In this document: one piece after another, positions 41,707 through 51,239 of the stretch | How positions within the stretch are numbered: the stretch's first letter is position 1 | Layout: each line of letters begins with the position of its first letter | Notes under the pieces: model-generated | Database searches by the model: none | What the model saw: only the letters and a program-made list of their open reading frames with translations | Told to the model about the DNA's origin: nothing | Translations under genes and position numbers: made by a program | Assembly: GCF_040100845.1 (NCBI RefSeq) | Contig: NZ_JAZHSH010000001.1 | Coordinates: 558,001 to 622,000, forward strand | Source of the DNA: Chengkuizengella sp. SCS-71B | Lineage (GTDB): Bacteria > Bacillota > Bacilli > Paenibacillales > KCTC-33759 | DNA: 64,000 bases | Direction: 5' to 3'

Positions 41707-43725
41707 ATGATGAGTCAAACACCAAATATAGAAACATTAAGTGTAAATACAATTAGAACATTAGCAATCGATGCAATTGAAAAAGCAAATTCAGGTCATC
41801 CAGGCATGCCAATGGGAGCGGCACCGATGGCTTATGAATTGTGGGCAAAATTTATGCAGCATAATCCTGATAATCCAAAATGGATCAATCGAGATCGCTT
41901 TGTACTATCTGCTGGACATGGATCTATGTTATTGTACAGCTTACTTCATTTAAGCGGATATGATCTTCCAATGGAGGAAATTAAGAACTTCCGTCAGTGG
42001 GGGAGTAAAACACCAGGACACCCAGAGTTTGGTCATACAGCAGGTGTTGATGCGACAACGGGTCCACTTGGACAAGGTGTAGCGATGGCAGTGGGTATGG
42101 CCATTGCAGAAACTCATCTAGCGGCAACATACAACAAAGATCAATTTAATGTGATTGATCATTTCACTTATGCCATTTGTGGTGACGGAGACTTAATGGA
42201 AGGAATCTCTAGTGAAGCGGCTTCCTTAGCAGGACATTTAAAACTAGGAAAGCTCATTATGTTATATGATTCCAACGATATTTCTTTAGATGGAGATCTT
42301 GATCTATCTTTCTCTGAAGGTGTGACTGCTCGTTTCGAAGGTCATGGCTGGCAGGTATTACGTGTTGAGGATGGTAATGATTTAGCAGAAATTAATCATG
42401 CGATTTCACAAGCGAAAGCGGAGTTAAATAAACCAACCATCATTGAAGTAAAAACAGTGATTGGTTTTGGAAGTCCAAATAAACAAGGTAAAGGTGGTAA
42501 GGTTGGTCCACATGGATCTCCATTAGGTTCAGATGAAGTAGTACTTACGAAAGAAGCTTACGGCTGGCCGAATGAACCCGATTTTCATGTGCCTGACGAA
42601 GTAAGAGAACATTTTGCTTCACTTAAAAACAATGGTGTAGTAGCGGAAAAAGCATGGAATAACATGTTTGATAAGTACAAACAACAATTCCCACAGCTGG
42701 CGCAGCAATTCGAACAGGCAGTAAATAATGAACTTCCTGAAGGTTGGGATGCAGATTTACCTTCCTACACTCCTGAAGACAAAGCCATTGCATCCAGAGT
42801 AGCTTCTGGAAATGCTTTAAATGCATTAGCTAACAAAGTACCAACTATATTTGGTGGTTCAGCCGACTTAGAGTCTTCTACAAATACACATATGAAGGAT
42901 CTGGGAGTATATACGTCAGCAGATTATAGTGGAAGAAATATTTACTTTGGGGTTCGAGAATTTGCGATGGCAGCTGCAATGAATGGAATTTTATTGCATG
43001 GAGGAGTTAGACCTTACGGTGGTACCTTCTTTGTATTCTCAGATTACTTGCGTCCTGCTGTTCGTTTAGCAGCATTGATGAACTTACCTGCTATTTATGT
43101 GTTAACACATGACAGTATAGCAGTAGGTGAGGATGGTCCTACTCATGAACCTATTGAGCAACTGCCTGCTTTAAGAGTGATCCCTAATTTAACAGTCATT
43201 CGTCCAGCAGACGGAAATGAAACAAGTGCGGCTTGGCGTTATGCAGTTGAAAATACGGGTGCTCCAGTGGCATTAGTGTTAACTCGTCAAAATCTTCCTC
43301 AATTAGCAGGAACTAAAAGTGCAAATGAAGATTTAACTCGCGGAGCATATGTTGTATCTGATGCAGTAGATGGAAATGCACAGGCACAGATTATAGCTAC
43401 CGGTTCAGAGGTTGCTTTGGCAGTAGAATCTCAAAAAGTATTAGCGGAACAAGGGATTCATGTACGTGTAATCAGCATGCCTAGCTGGGAGTTATTCGAG
43501 AAGCAGGCTCAAGCTTATAAAGATTCTGTAATCTTACCAAATGTAAAAGCTCGTTTAGCAATTGAAATGGCACAACCGCTTGGATGGGAACGTTATACAG
43601 GCGATCAGGGTGATATTCTTGGCATAGATATCTTTGGTGCTTCTGCCTCTGGACCAAAAGTAATTGAGGAATATGGCTTCACAGTAGAAAATGTTGTATC
43701 AAAAGTGAAAGCATTGTTGAATTAA
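41707..43725 (+). CDS. tkt: transketolase
   Basis: 672 residues, the usual length. ThDP domain: [60 protein letters not shown]; pyrimidine domain: [18 protein letters not shown] and [21 protein letters not shown]-terminal domain [15 protein letters not shown]. It moves two-carbon units in the pentose phosphate pathway, which also takes the xylulose-5-phosphate from xylA/xylB. AGGAGG precedes ATG 41707 (ATG 41710 also possible). Confidence 0.97.
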   Translation: MMSQTPNIETLSVNTIRTLAIDAIEKANSGHPGMPMGAAPMAYELWAKFMQHNPDNPKWINRDRFVLSAGHGSMLLYSLLHLSGYDLPMEEIKNFRQWGSKTPGHPEFGHTAGVDATTGPLGQGVAMAVGMAIAETHLAATYNKDQFNVIDHFTYAICGDGDLMEGISSEAASLAGHLKLGKLIMLYDSNDISLDGDLDLSFSEGVTARFEGHGWQVLRVEDGNDLAEINHAISQAKAELNKPTIIEVKTVIGFGSPNKQGKGGKVGPHGSPLGSDEVVLTKEAYGWPNEPDFHVPDEVREHFASLKNNGVVAEKAWNNMFDKYKQQFPQLAQQFEQAVNNELPEGWDADLPSYTPEDKAIASRVASGNALNALANKVPTIFGGSADLESSTNTHMKDLGVYTSADYSGRNIYFGVREFAMAAAMNGILLHGGVRPYGGTFFVFSDYLRPAVRLAALMNLPAIYVLTHDSIAVGEDGPTHEPIEQLPALRVIPNLTVIRPADGNETSAAWRYAVENTGAPVALVLTRQNLPQLAGTKSANEDLTRGAYVVSDAVDGNAQAQIIATGSEVALAVESQKVLAEQGIHVRVISMPSWELFEKQAQAYKDSVILPNVKARLAIEMAQPLGWERYTGDQGDILGIDIFGASASGPKVIEEYGFTVENVVSKVKALLN

Positions 43726-43758
43726 ATTGAATTCAAACTAGTATACGTAAACCAAAAC

Positions 43759-43800
43759 AACAGGCAAACTGGAACTATACATTCTAGCTGCCTGTTTTTT
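43759..43800 (+). terminator. terminator after tkt
   Basis: AACAGGCA/TGCCTGTT stem with a 22-base loop and a T-run. Confidence 0.75.
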
Positions 43801-43822
43801 ACAACACTATTTAAATTTTATA

Positions 43823-43870
43823 TCTTGAACAATCTAATGTAGTTGCTTGGACTCTTATCTATAGACAATA
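43823..43870 (-). repeat. dispersed repeat, copy 3 (inverted)
   Basis: On the reverse strand: ATAGATAAGAGTCCAAGCAA then CTACATTAGATTGTT, as in the leaders at 15974 and 20862, about 23-28 kb away, with no spore gene attached here. Confidence 0.7.
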
Positions 43871-43905
43871 AAAAAAGAACGCATATCAATCAGCGTTCTT
43901 TTTTT
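43870..43905. terminator. bidirectional terminator
   Basis: AAAAAAAGAACGC and GCGTTCTTTTTTT form a 13-bp stem that works on either strand. The following 177 bases to the next gene show nothing further. Confidence 0.75.
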
Positions 43906-44082
43906 ATTAGATCGTTTAATAATATAATTTTATTTTCAAATTCTATAATGTTATTTCTGTTATTTTTGACATCTGTATGCAGTAATAAAAGATGTTCAAA
44001 TAAATAGGCATAGCGAATTTATTATTCATTGATGTTATTTCTATCGACTCTTGATACAATCTCTTCTGTGTTAGGTTTACGC

Positions 44083-44382
44083 CTATCTATTTCGCCATGG
44101 TCCCCCATGTATACAATAATAATGTTCATCTAATAATCCCGAATATGTTACATAATATAGTCCATCTCTCAAATCCCAACTTTTCTTTTGAATGATTCCG
44201 CACCACACATCACCATACCAATCTTCTTCACAATAACCAATCTCATATGGCGCATCTATTAAATTTTCGTAAACTTCAATTGTAGAAGTACCGAACGGTC
44301 TATCTACTGCTGCGTATGCCGATGTAACGAATACAGATGTCAGAAGCACCATTGTGAATAATGTAACTAATGTTTTTTTCAT
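44083..44382 (-). CDS. small secreted protein
   Basis: 99 residues from ATG 44382 (GGAGGTTATTTTT upstream). Signal peptide MKKTLVTLFTMVLLTSVFVT with cleavage after SAYA, then a 75-residue mature part rich in Tyr and Trp with three cysteines (YCEEDWYGDVWCG and YYCIHGGPW). No family recognised. Its own short transcription unit. Confidence 0.68.
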   Translation of the reverse strand: MKKTLVTLFTMVLLTSVFVTSAYAAVDRPFGTSTIEVYENLIDAPYEIGYCEEDWYGDVWCGIIQKKSWDLRDGLYYVTYSGLLDEHYYCIHGGPWRNR

Positions 44383-44917
44383 AAAAATAACCTCCATAAT
44401 TTTATGTAATTTATAGTAGATAATACACTTTGAACTCATAAATTAAAAACACCATTTATCCTCATATTTCATCAAGACAAAGGATTTATTCCATTTATTT
44501 TCCATAATTAATGTATTTCATAATCACCTTGTGGTATTTATCTCCACCTCCTTCAAAGAAGTACACTTTTCATTTTTAATTAACAAAAAATATTAATTGT
44601 TTGTCCATCTTGTGGTATTTATTTCACCTCCTTGCCGTTGTTTCTTTTAAGATTCTCATTATTTCCTAATAAAAAAATTTATTGTTGGAAATGGTATGCA
44701 ATAATGCAATGATGTCATTACATTATTGCATTTAGTGGTGCAAAAAACAAGTATTAATTTCCCTTTTTTTCTAAATTATAGGTTTTATATACAAAAAATT
44801 TTGATATTTGAGTTGTATCTATTTGTACTATAAATCTGTCGTTATGTTATATTACATATAGTCACTATATCAAAATTGTTAATATAAATTAAAATGATAA
44901 ATGCAAGGAGCATGGAG
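44383..44917. other. 535-base intergenic stretch with repeats and a dyad
   Basis: CTTGTGGTATTTATCTCCAC then CTCCTT (44528-44553) and a near copy (44609-44633) are direct repeats; on the reverse strand each starts with AAGGAGGTG, a ribosome-site sequence, but only very short frames follow. TGCAATAATG (44697-44706) is inverted as CATTATTGCA (44721-44730) around AATGATGTCATT. No gene supported. Confidence 0.5.
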
Positions 44918-45493
44918 ATGAAGAGTACAAAAGAAAAGATATTAAAGGAAAGTATTAAACTTTTTGCAAAGCATGGTTACGAATTAACAACGATAAGAAT
45001 GATTGCTTTAAATATGGGTATTAATGAAGTAACGGTTTATCGCAACTTCGGATCCAAAGAAAAAATTCTTGAAGCAGCCTTAAGTAATATAATAACCATA
45101 CAGTCTGAGATTGGTAATTTTTATAAAAATGAAGTGATCTTTGATTTGGAAAAAGATATACTTAATATTATAAAAATGATTTTAAACACAAATGAAGATA
45201 ACTATTACTTTATGAAATTTTATATGAGACCAGAATCATTCCAATTTATACCGAATAGAGTGTTAGATGATTCATTTTATGATTATTTAATAAAAATGAA
45301 AGAAATGGAAAAAATTGTTGATTTTGATCTTGATTCATTATCTGTAATTTTTTTCTCGATCTTCCAACCAGTATTTGATTTAAAAGAAAATAAGATAGAA
45401 GGAGATTTAAATTTACCAAGTAGGGATAAATACCTTGAAACAGTTATGAATTTATTAATAAGAGGGCTAGCACCTATGGGGGATTTACATTAA
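44918..45493 (+). CDS. TetR-family regulator, paralogue of the xyl-linked one
   Basis: 191 residues. HTH at about 3-50: KSTKEKILKESIKLFAKHGY, TTIRMIALNMGINEVTVYRN, FGSKEKIL. The C-terminal domain matches the TetR protein at 58189 along its length (NEDNYYFMKF against NEDYYYFMKF). ATG 44918 lies seven bases from AAGGAG; ATG 44912 and 44894 fit less well. No neighbour is an obvious target. Confidence 0.85.
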   Translation: MKSTKEKILKESIKLFAKHGYELTTIRMIALNMGINEVTVYRNFGSKEKILEAALSNIITIQSEIGNFYKNEVIFDLEKDILNIIKMILNTNEDNYYFMKFYMRPESFQFIPNRVLDDSFYDYLIKMKEMEKIVDFDLDSLSVIFFSIFQPVFDLKENKIEGDLNLPSRDKYLETVMNLLIRGLAPMGDLH

Positions 45494-45812
45494 AAGGAAA
45501 TACTTCTTATAAGACTTTAACTAAAGAAACAAAGTGTGTTTTAAAATATAAACATGCTTTTTTTGTATTTCAATTAGACCCAGTTAAATATTTGTAATAA
45601 TGATGGGTTGACTTTAAAGTTCACTATATATTTCTTTTTCACTTTATTATATAGTAGAAATTAATTCTTGCAGGTAACACAACAAATAGATTAACAAACC
45701 CATTGGTTATGTAAGATTAAACGTTATTAAACAAATGGATGGATGATACTAACTATATTGAATGGTTACAATTTGGTTCACTGACCACATTTAGAAATCA
45801 GGTGAATATACA
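45494..45812. other. 319-base stretch, weak terminator only
   Basis: AAAGTGTGTTT/AAACATGCTTT with a T-run (about 45533-45567) probably ends the TetR transcript. I see nothing in the remainder except the ribosome site of the next gene. Confidence 0.4.
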
Positions 45813-46265
45813 TTGATAAAAGAAATAGATATTACAAATAAAGACATGGCAGAGCAAGTGTTAAAAGTGCAAATCCCCTCTTATAAGGTTGAAGCTGATA
45901 TGATCAATTTTTATGATATTCCACCTTTAAAAGATTCTATTGCTTCGTTACAAAGAAGTGAAGAGATTTATTATGGATATTATGTTGGCAATGAGTTAGC
46001 TGGAGTCATATCATATGAAATTGAAGCTTCAGTCCTTACAATATGCCGCATGAATGTCCATCCTGATTACTTTCGTAAAGGTATTGCATCTGCATTAATA
46101 ACTTATCTTATTGATTTAAATTTAGATGTGAAAAAAGTGATTGTTTCTACAGGCCGGGATAATAATCCTGCCAAAAAACTATATCTAAAACATGGCTTTA
46201 CTGAAGTGGCAGACATAGAAGTAGTGAAGGATGTTTTTATAACAAAACTTCAAAGAATAATTTGA
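45813..46265 (+). CDS. GNAT-family N-acetyltransferase
   Basis: 150 residues. The acetyl-CoA site is MNVHPDYFRKGIASALITYL, followed by VIVSTGRDNNPAKKLYLKHG and the closing FTEV strand, the usual GNAT order. N-terminal EIDITNKDMAEQVLKVQIPS is the first strand and helix. The substrate is unknown. TTG 45813 follows AGGTGAATATACA. Confidence 0.85.
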   Translation: MIKEIDITNKDMAEQVLKVQIPSYKVEADMINFYDIPPLKDSIASLQRSEEIYYGYYVGNELAGVISYEIEASVLTICRMNVHPDYFRKGIASALITYLIDLNLDVKKVIVSTGRDNNPAKKLYLKHGFTEVADIEVVKDVFITKLQRII

Positions 46266-46328
46266 ACCCAGTATGCTTTTTTCCTGTAACAAATTCATGA
46301 ATTACGACAGTTAGTGACATATTAGTCT

Positions 46329-46349
46329 TGTATACTTTTAGTGTATACA
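46329..46349. promoter_or_regulatory. palindrome before the SDR gene
   Basis: TGTATAC and GTATACA as 7-base arms around TTTTAGT, 18 bases before the start. Possibly an operator. Confidence 0.4.
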
Positions 46350-46367
46350 GGAAAGGGTGGGTTTGAA

Positions 46368-47243
46368 TTGAGACCATTAAGCGGTAAAGTTGTAGTAGTA
46401 GCAGGTGCTACTCGTGGAGCGGGACGTGGGATTGCAAGAATGTTGGGTGAATCAGGTGCTACGGTATATGTAACCGGTAGAAGTACAAGAGGAAATTTAT
46501 CTTCTATGGGGAGAAAGGAAACGATTGAAGAAACTGCTGAGCTTGTAACTGAAGCAGGTGGTTTAGGAATTCCTTTTCGTGTAGATCATACGGTTGATAA
46601 AGATATTGTAGCTTTGTTCGATAAAGTAAAAAAAGATCAGAATGGGCAGTTAGATATATTAGTGAATGATGTATGGGGTGGAGACCCTCTTACGGAATGG
46701 GAGATTCCATTTTGGGAACACAATTTGGAAAATGGATTACTTATGCAGGAAAGAGCAGTACACTCACATATTAAAACAAGTTACTATGGAGCTCCGCTTA
46801 TGGTAAAAAACAAAAAAGGTCTTATTATCGAAATAACGGACGGCACTAGTTATGATTATAGAGGTAATTTATTTTATAGTTTAGCTAAAATATCGGCGAT
46901 TCACTTAGCTACATCTATGGCTGCTGAATTAAAAGCAGATCATATAACATCCATTGCATTGACTCCAGGATTTTTGCGTTCAGAGGCTATGTTGGATTTG
47001 TTTGAGGTAACAGAGGAAAATTGGCAAGAAGGTGCAAAGAAAGACCCGCACTTTATTGCTTCAGAAACCCCATTTTTTGTAGGAAGAGCTGTTGCAGCTT
47101 TAGCAAGTGATCCAAATGTACATGAGAAAAATGGAAAATCGCTAAGTTCTTGGGAGATTTCAAGGGAGTATGGCTTTAAAGATATCGATGGAACACAACC
47201 TGACTGGGGTAAATATTATGAAGAAAATGTTCTAAATAAGTGA
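46368..47243 (+). CDS. short-chain dehydrogenase/reductase
   Basis: About 291 residues from TTG 46368 (AAAGGGTGG upstream). Rossmann motif VVVVAGATRGAGRGIARMLG (TGxxxGxG type), TVYVTGRSTRG, the catalytic YSLAK (Tyr-x-x-x-Lys), and LTPGFLRSEAML. The NAG motif is replaced by LVNDVWGGD, as in a group of larger SDRs of Gram-positives. NAD(P)-linked oxidoreduction of an unknown substrate. Confidence 0.87.
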   Translation: MRPLSGKVVVVAGATRGAGRGIARMLGESGATVYVTGRSTRGNLSSMGRKETIEETAELVTEAGGLGIPFRVDHTVDKDIVALFDKVKKDQNGQLDILVNDVWGGDPLTEWEIPFWEHNLENGLLMQERAVHSHIKTSYYGAPLMVKNKKGLIIEITDGTSYDYRGNLFYSLAKISAIHLATSMAAELKADHITSIALTPGFLRSEAMLDLFEVTEENWQEGAKKDPHFIASETPFFVGRAVAALASDPNVHEKNGKSLSSWEISREYGFKDIDGTQPDWGKYYEENVLNK

Positions 47244-47305
47244 ATAAAGTATATCCCACTGAAAGTTTGTTAAACTTATCAGGTTTATACAATCAGAGTT
47301 TTATA

Positions 47306-47360
47306 AAAAAACATCTCTTAGTCCCTCTTTTATAAAAAGGAGGATAAAGAGATGTTTTTG
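47306..47360 (+). terminator. terminator after the SDR gene
   Basis: AAAACATCTCTT pairs with AAGAGATGTTTT; the inner TCCCTCTTTT/AAAAGGAGGA pairing extends the stem. A T-rich tail follows. Confidence 0.75.
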
Positions 47361-47479
47361 TTTGAAATATTCGAAATATTAAAAATAACTCTATGTATAT
47401 TTAACATTTTTTATTATAATCAATATTGTATGTATAAATTTCCTAAAATTCGTTTCACATGACAGGAGTGAGCAAAAAA

Positions 47480-48622
47480 ATGGATTTTGATTTAACAAAA
47501 GAGCAATTGATGATTAAAGAGATGGTTAGGAAGTTCGCTGAGAATGAAATTGCACCCAAAGCTGAACATGTTGATAAGACTGGTGAATTTCCAATTGATA
47601 CATTTAAAAAAATGGGTGAATTAGGGTTATTAGGTATCCCTTTTTCAGAAGAATATGGTGGATCTGGTGGAGATACAATATCCTATGCGATAGCAGTAGA
47701 AGAAATAGGCCGAGCTTGTGGGAGTACTGGCTTAAGTTATGCTGCTGCAATTTCTCTAGGGGCAGCACCAATATATTATTTTGGAACGGAAGAACAAAAA
47801 CAAAAGTTTTTAATTCCCTTAGCATCAGGGGAGGCTTTAGGAGCCTTTGGATTAACTGAACCTAATGCAGGTTCTGACGCAGGAGGTACTAAAACGAAAG
47901 CGGTTTTAGATGGTGATGAATATGTAATTAATGGAGAGAAAACCTTTATTACGAATGCTGGCTTTGCTAAGACCGTAATTGTAACCGCTGTCACGGGAAA
48001 AGATGATAGGGGTAAAAACATCATTTCCGCACTTATTGTTCCTACAGGTATACCTGGTTTTCATATTACTAACAACTACGACAAGATGGGAGTTAGAGGT
48101 TCTAATACTTCACAATTAGTTTTTGAAAATGTAAGAGTACCGAAAGAGAATATACTTGGTGATCCTAATAAAGGATTTAAACAATTTCTTTATACTTTAG
48201 ATGGTGGTCGCATTTCCATCGCAGCTTTAGCACTTGGAATCGCTCAGGCTGCTTATGATGCCGCCTTTGAATATGCAAAGGAAAGAAAACAATTTGGAAC
48301 AAGTATCTCCAAATTTCAATCGATTCAGTTTAAGTTTGCTGATATGGCTATGGAGCTTGAATTAGCACGAAACATGATATATAAAGCGGCATGGTTAAAG
48401 GATAATGATCGTCCATTTGCTAAAGAAGCTGCAATAGCAAAATTATTTGCCTCAGAAGCATCTTCAAGAATTACGAATCAAGCCATACAAATACATGGTG
48501 GTTATGGTTATATGAGAGAATATGCGGTTGAAAGATATTTACGAGATGCAAAATTAACAGAAATCGGTGAAGGAACTTCTGAGATTCAGAGACTAGTACT
48601 ATCTAGACAATTAGGACTGTAA
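47480..48622 (+). CDS. acyl-CoA dehydrogenase, probably isovaleryl-CoA dehydrogenase
   Basis: 380 residues of the FAD acyl-CoA dehydrogenase family: FDLTKEQLMIKEMVRKFAEN, FGLTEPNAGSDAGGTKTKAV, the FAD site with YVINGEKTFITNAGFA, GRISIAALALGIAQ, and YGYMREYAVERYLRDAKL with the catalytic-region ITEIGEGTSEIQRL. First gene of a six-gene operon that matches leucine degradation (isovaleryl-CoA to 3-methylcrotonyl-CoA). ATG 47480 is chosen because it gives MDFDLTKEQ, usual for the family; AGGAG lies 11 bases upstream. Confidence 0.9.
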   Translation: MDFDLTKEQLMIKEMVRKFAENEIAPKAEHVDKTGEFPIDTFKKMGELGLLGIPFSEEYGGSGGDTISYAIAVEEIGRACGSTGLSYAAAISLGAAPIYYFGTEEQKQKFLIPLASGEALGAFGLTEPNAGSDAGGTKTKAVLDGDEYVINGEKTFITNAGFAKTVIVTAVTGKDDRGKNIISALIVPTGIPGFHITNNYDKMGVRGSNTSQLVFENVRVPKENILGDPNKGFKQFLYTLDGGRISIAALALGIAQAAYDAAFEYAKERKQFGTSISKFQSIQFKFADMAMELELARNMIYKAAWLKDNDRPFAKEAAIAKLFASEASSRITNQAIQIHGGYGYMREYAVERYLRDAKLTEIGEGTSEIQRLVLSRQLGL

Positions 48623-48661
48623 AAAGTAGATTTAATCGCATAAGGATGGTGAGTAATACAG

Positions 48662-50005
48662 ATGTTTAAGAAAATTCTTATAGCTAACCGTGGAGAAATT
48701 GCACTTCGTATCCTACGTACTTGTAAGTTAATGGATATTCAGACAGTTGCGATTTATTCAGAAGCAGATAAAGATTCTCCACATGTAAAAAAAGCAGATC
48801 AAGCTTTTCTTGTTGGAGGAGCAAGAGTTAACGAAAGTTATTTAAATATAGATAAAATTGTTGAGATTGCAAAGGAAACAGGTACTGAAGCCATTCATCC
48901 TGGATATGGCCTTTTATCAGAAAATGCAACTTTTGCACATAAATGTGAAGAGGCGGGAATTACATTTATCGGTCCATCACCTGAAGTGATCACTCGTATG
49001 GGAAGTAAGATAGAATCTCGTAAAGCAATGGAGGAAGTAGGTATACCCGTAGTACCAGGAATTACTCATCCATTATCTGATGCTGATGAAGCAGTTAAAA
49101 TTGCGAGTAGTATGGGTTATCCCGTCATGTTAAAAGCTTCTGCTGGTGGCGGTGGTATAGGAATGCAAATTGCTCACAATAGTGAAGAGCTTCAAAAAGC
49201 TTTTGCAGGCAATCAAAAACGTGCAACTGACTTTTTTGGAGATGGAGCAATGTATGTTGAAAAATATATTGAAAATCCAAGACATGTTGAGATCCAGATT
49301 CTTGCTGATAAATCAGGCAATACAATTTACTTATGGGAACGTGAGTGTTCAATCCAACGTCGTCATCAGAAAGTTGTAGAAGAAGCTCCTTCCGTTATTT
49401 TAGATGAAGAAACTCGTTCTAAAATGGGTGCTGCAGCTGTAAAAGCGGCAAAGTCAATTGGATATAGTAATGCTGGAACTATTGAATTTTTAGTAGATTC
49501 CAATAAGAATTTTTACTTCTTAGAGATGAACACACGTTTACAAGTTGAACATCCGGTTACAGAAGAGATAACAGGTATTGACTTAGTTGAACAGCAGATT
49601 AGGATCGCTGCTGATGAAGTTTTAAAATATACACAATCAGATATCAAACGTGATGGACACTCCATAGAAGTTCGTATTTATGCCGAAGACCCGAAGACAT
49701 TTTTTCCTTCACCTGGGAAGATTACAAAGTTATCATTACCTGAAGGATCAGAAGTGCGTCATGAATTAGCGATCGAGGAACAATCCGTTGTTACCCCTTT
49801 TTATGATCCAATGATTGGTAAGCTAATTGTTAAGGGAAAGAATCGTGAGGAGGCGATTATTCATCTTGAAAATGCTTTATCTAAATATGAAATAGAAGGT
49901 ATTAAAACGAATATACCGATGCTGCGAGAAGTAATAGCTCATCAAGCTTACAAAGATGGAGACACAACAACAAATTTTGTTTCTAAGTATCTTCAAAATA
50001 AATAA
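48662..50005 (+). CDS. biotin carboxylase subunit of an acyl-CoA carboxylase
   Basis: 447 residues, AccC-type: FKKILIANRGEIALRILRTC, IHPGYGLLSENATFA, the ATP-grasp loop MLKASAGGGGIGM, ENPRHVEIQILADKSGN, CSIQRRHQKVVEEAP, and FLEMNTRLQVEHPVTEEITG. It carboxylates the biotin on the next gene's product. In B. subtilis the counterpart is YngH. The partner carboxyltransferase four genes on suggests 3-methylcrotonyl-CoA. Confidence 0.93.
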   Translation: MFKKILIANRGEIALRILRTCKLMDIQTVAIYSEADKDSPHVKKADQAFLVGGARVNESYLNIDKIVEIAKETGTEAIHPGYGLLSENATFAHKCEEAGITFIGPSPEVITRMGSKIESRKAMEEVGIPVVPGITHPLSDADEAVKIASSMGYPVMLKASAGGGGIGMQIAHNSEELQKAFAGNQKRATDFFGDGAMYVEKYIENPRHVEIQILADKSGNTIYLWERECSIQRRHQKVVEEAPSVILDEETRSKMGAAAVKAAKSIGYSNAGTIEFLVDSNKNFYFLEMNTRLQVEHPVTEEITGIDLVEQQIRIAADEVLKYTQSDIKRDGHSIEVRIYAEDPKTFFPSPGKITKLSLPEGSEVRHELAIEEQSVVTPFYDPMIGKLIVKGKNREEAIIHLENALSKYEIEGIKTNIPMLREVIAHQAYKDGDTTTNFVSKYLQNK

Positions 50006-50035
50006 GTTTAATATATAAATTAAAGGGGAATTAAA

Positions 50036-50248
50036 ATGAGCAAACTTATATCAAATATGGCAGGAAGTGTATGGAAAATAGTAGTTAAACCAGGAGACAT
50101 AGTAGAACAGGGCCAGGATTTAATTATCTTAGAATCTATGAAAATGGAAATTTCATTAACAGCTGAATCAAGTGGAGTAGTAAAAGAAATTAAAGTCAAT
50201 GAAGGTGACTTTGTTAATGAAGGGGATGTTTTAGTAGAGTTAGAATAG
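50036..50248 (+). CDS. biotin carrier protein (YngHB-like)
   Basis: 70 residues, a complete biotinyl domain: MAGSVWKIVVKPGDIVEQGQ, the biotinylation motif ESMKME with Lys36, and GVVKEIKVNEGDFVNEGD. It shuttles carboxybiotin between the carboxylase and the transferase. AAAGGGGAAT precedes ATG 50036. A weak copy of the dispersed CTGAACTTTTT repeat lies after its stop. Confidence 0.93.
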   Translation: MSKLISNMAGSVWKIVVKPGDIVEQGQDLIILESMKMEISLTAESSGVVKEIKVNEGDFVNEGDVLVELE

Positions 50249-50308
50249 CCATTTTGTGCTAAAAACTGAACTTTTTAATGGGCATATGAGGTTTAGGAGG
50301 AGGCTAGT

Positions 50309-51211
50309 ATGGTGAAATGGCCGGAAAAGGTTACATTAAAAGAAGTTGGACCTCGTGATGGATTACAAAATGAAAAGGCGTTTATAACAACAGAAGATAA
50401 AATCAATTGGATTAATCAATTATCATTAACAGGGCTTAAATATATTGAGATCAGTTCTTTTGTTAATCCTAAATGGATTCCTGCTCTAGCAGATGCTTTA
50501 GAGGTAGCTAAGGGCATCCACCGTGTTGAAGGAGTTACTTATGCCGCACTTGTTCCTAATCAAAAGGGACTTGAGCGTGCTTTAGAAGCAAACATTGATG
50601 AAGCTGCTATATTTATGTCAGCAAGTGAGACCCATAATCAAAAAAATATCAATAAATCTATGCAAGATACGTTTCCTGTTTTAAGAGAGGTAGTACAAGA
50701 TTCACTTTCTGCTGGAAAAACGGTCAGAGGTTATGTATCTACAGTGTTTGGATGCCCGTACGAGGGTAGTGTAGATGTTAATTCAGTCTTGAGAGTTTCA
50801 GAGACTTTGTTTGATATGGGAATTAGTGAACTCTCTCTTGGTGATACAATAGGTGTGGCTAATCCTAAACAAGTTCAGGAGCTCTTAGAATTGTTGCTCC
50901 AACGATTCCCTTCAGAAAAATTAGCAATGCATTTTCACGATACACGTGGAACGGCTTTGGCTAATATTCTAGCTTCTTTAGAAATGGGGATAACGAACTA
51001 TGATGGTGCAGTTGGTGGACTTGGAGGGTGTCCTTATGCTCCAGGTGCATCAGGAAATTTAGCTACTGACGATTTAGTTTATATGCTTGCTGGAATGGAT
51101 ATTGAAACTGGGGTAGATCAAGAAAAACTGTTTTTAGCTGCTAAATTTATTCAAGAAAAACTAGATCGCATGTTACCAAGCCATAATCTACAAGCAAGAT
51201 TGGCAATATGA
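50309..51211 (+). CDS. hydroxymethylglutaryl-CoA lyase
   Basis: 300 residues, TIM-barrel of the HMGL family: EVGPRDGLQNEKAFITTEDK, ISSFVNPKWIPALADA, YVSTVFGCPYEG, LGDTIGVANPKQV, MHFHDTRGTALANILASLEM, and the flexible catalytic loop GGLGGCPYAPGASGN with its Cys. It splits HMG-CoA into acetyl-CoA and acetoacetate, the last step of leucine breakdown (YngG in B. subtilis). AGGAGGAGG precedes the ATG. Confidence 0.94.
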   Translation: MVKWPEKVTLKEVGPRDGLQNEKAFITTEDKINWINQLSLTGLKYIEISSFVNPKWIPALADALEVAKGIHRVEGVTYAALVPNQKGLERALEANIDEAAIFMSASETHNQKNINKSMQDTFPVLREVVQDSLSAGKTVRGYVSTVFGCPYEGSVDVNSVLRVSETLFDMGISELSLGDTIGVANPKQVQELLELLLQRFPSEKLAMHFHDTRGTALANILASLEMGITNYDGAVGGLGGCPYAPGASGNLATDDLVYMLAGMDIETGVDQEKLFLAAKFIQEKLDRMLPSHNLQARLAI

Positions 51212-51239
51212 TAATCTGTGATTGATCAGGAGGATAAAC

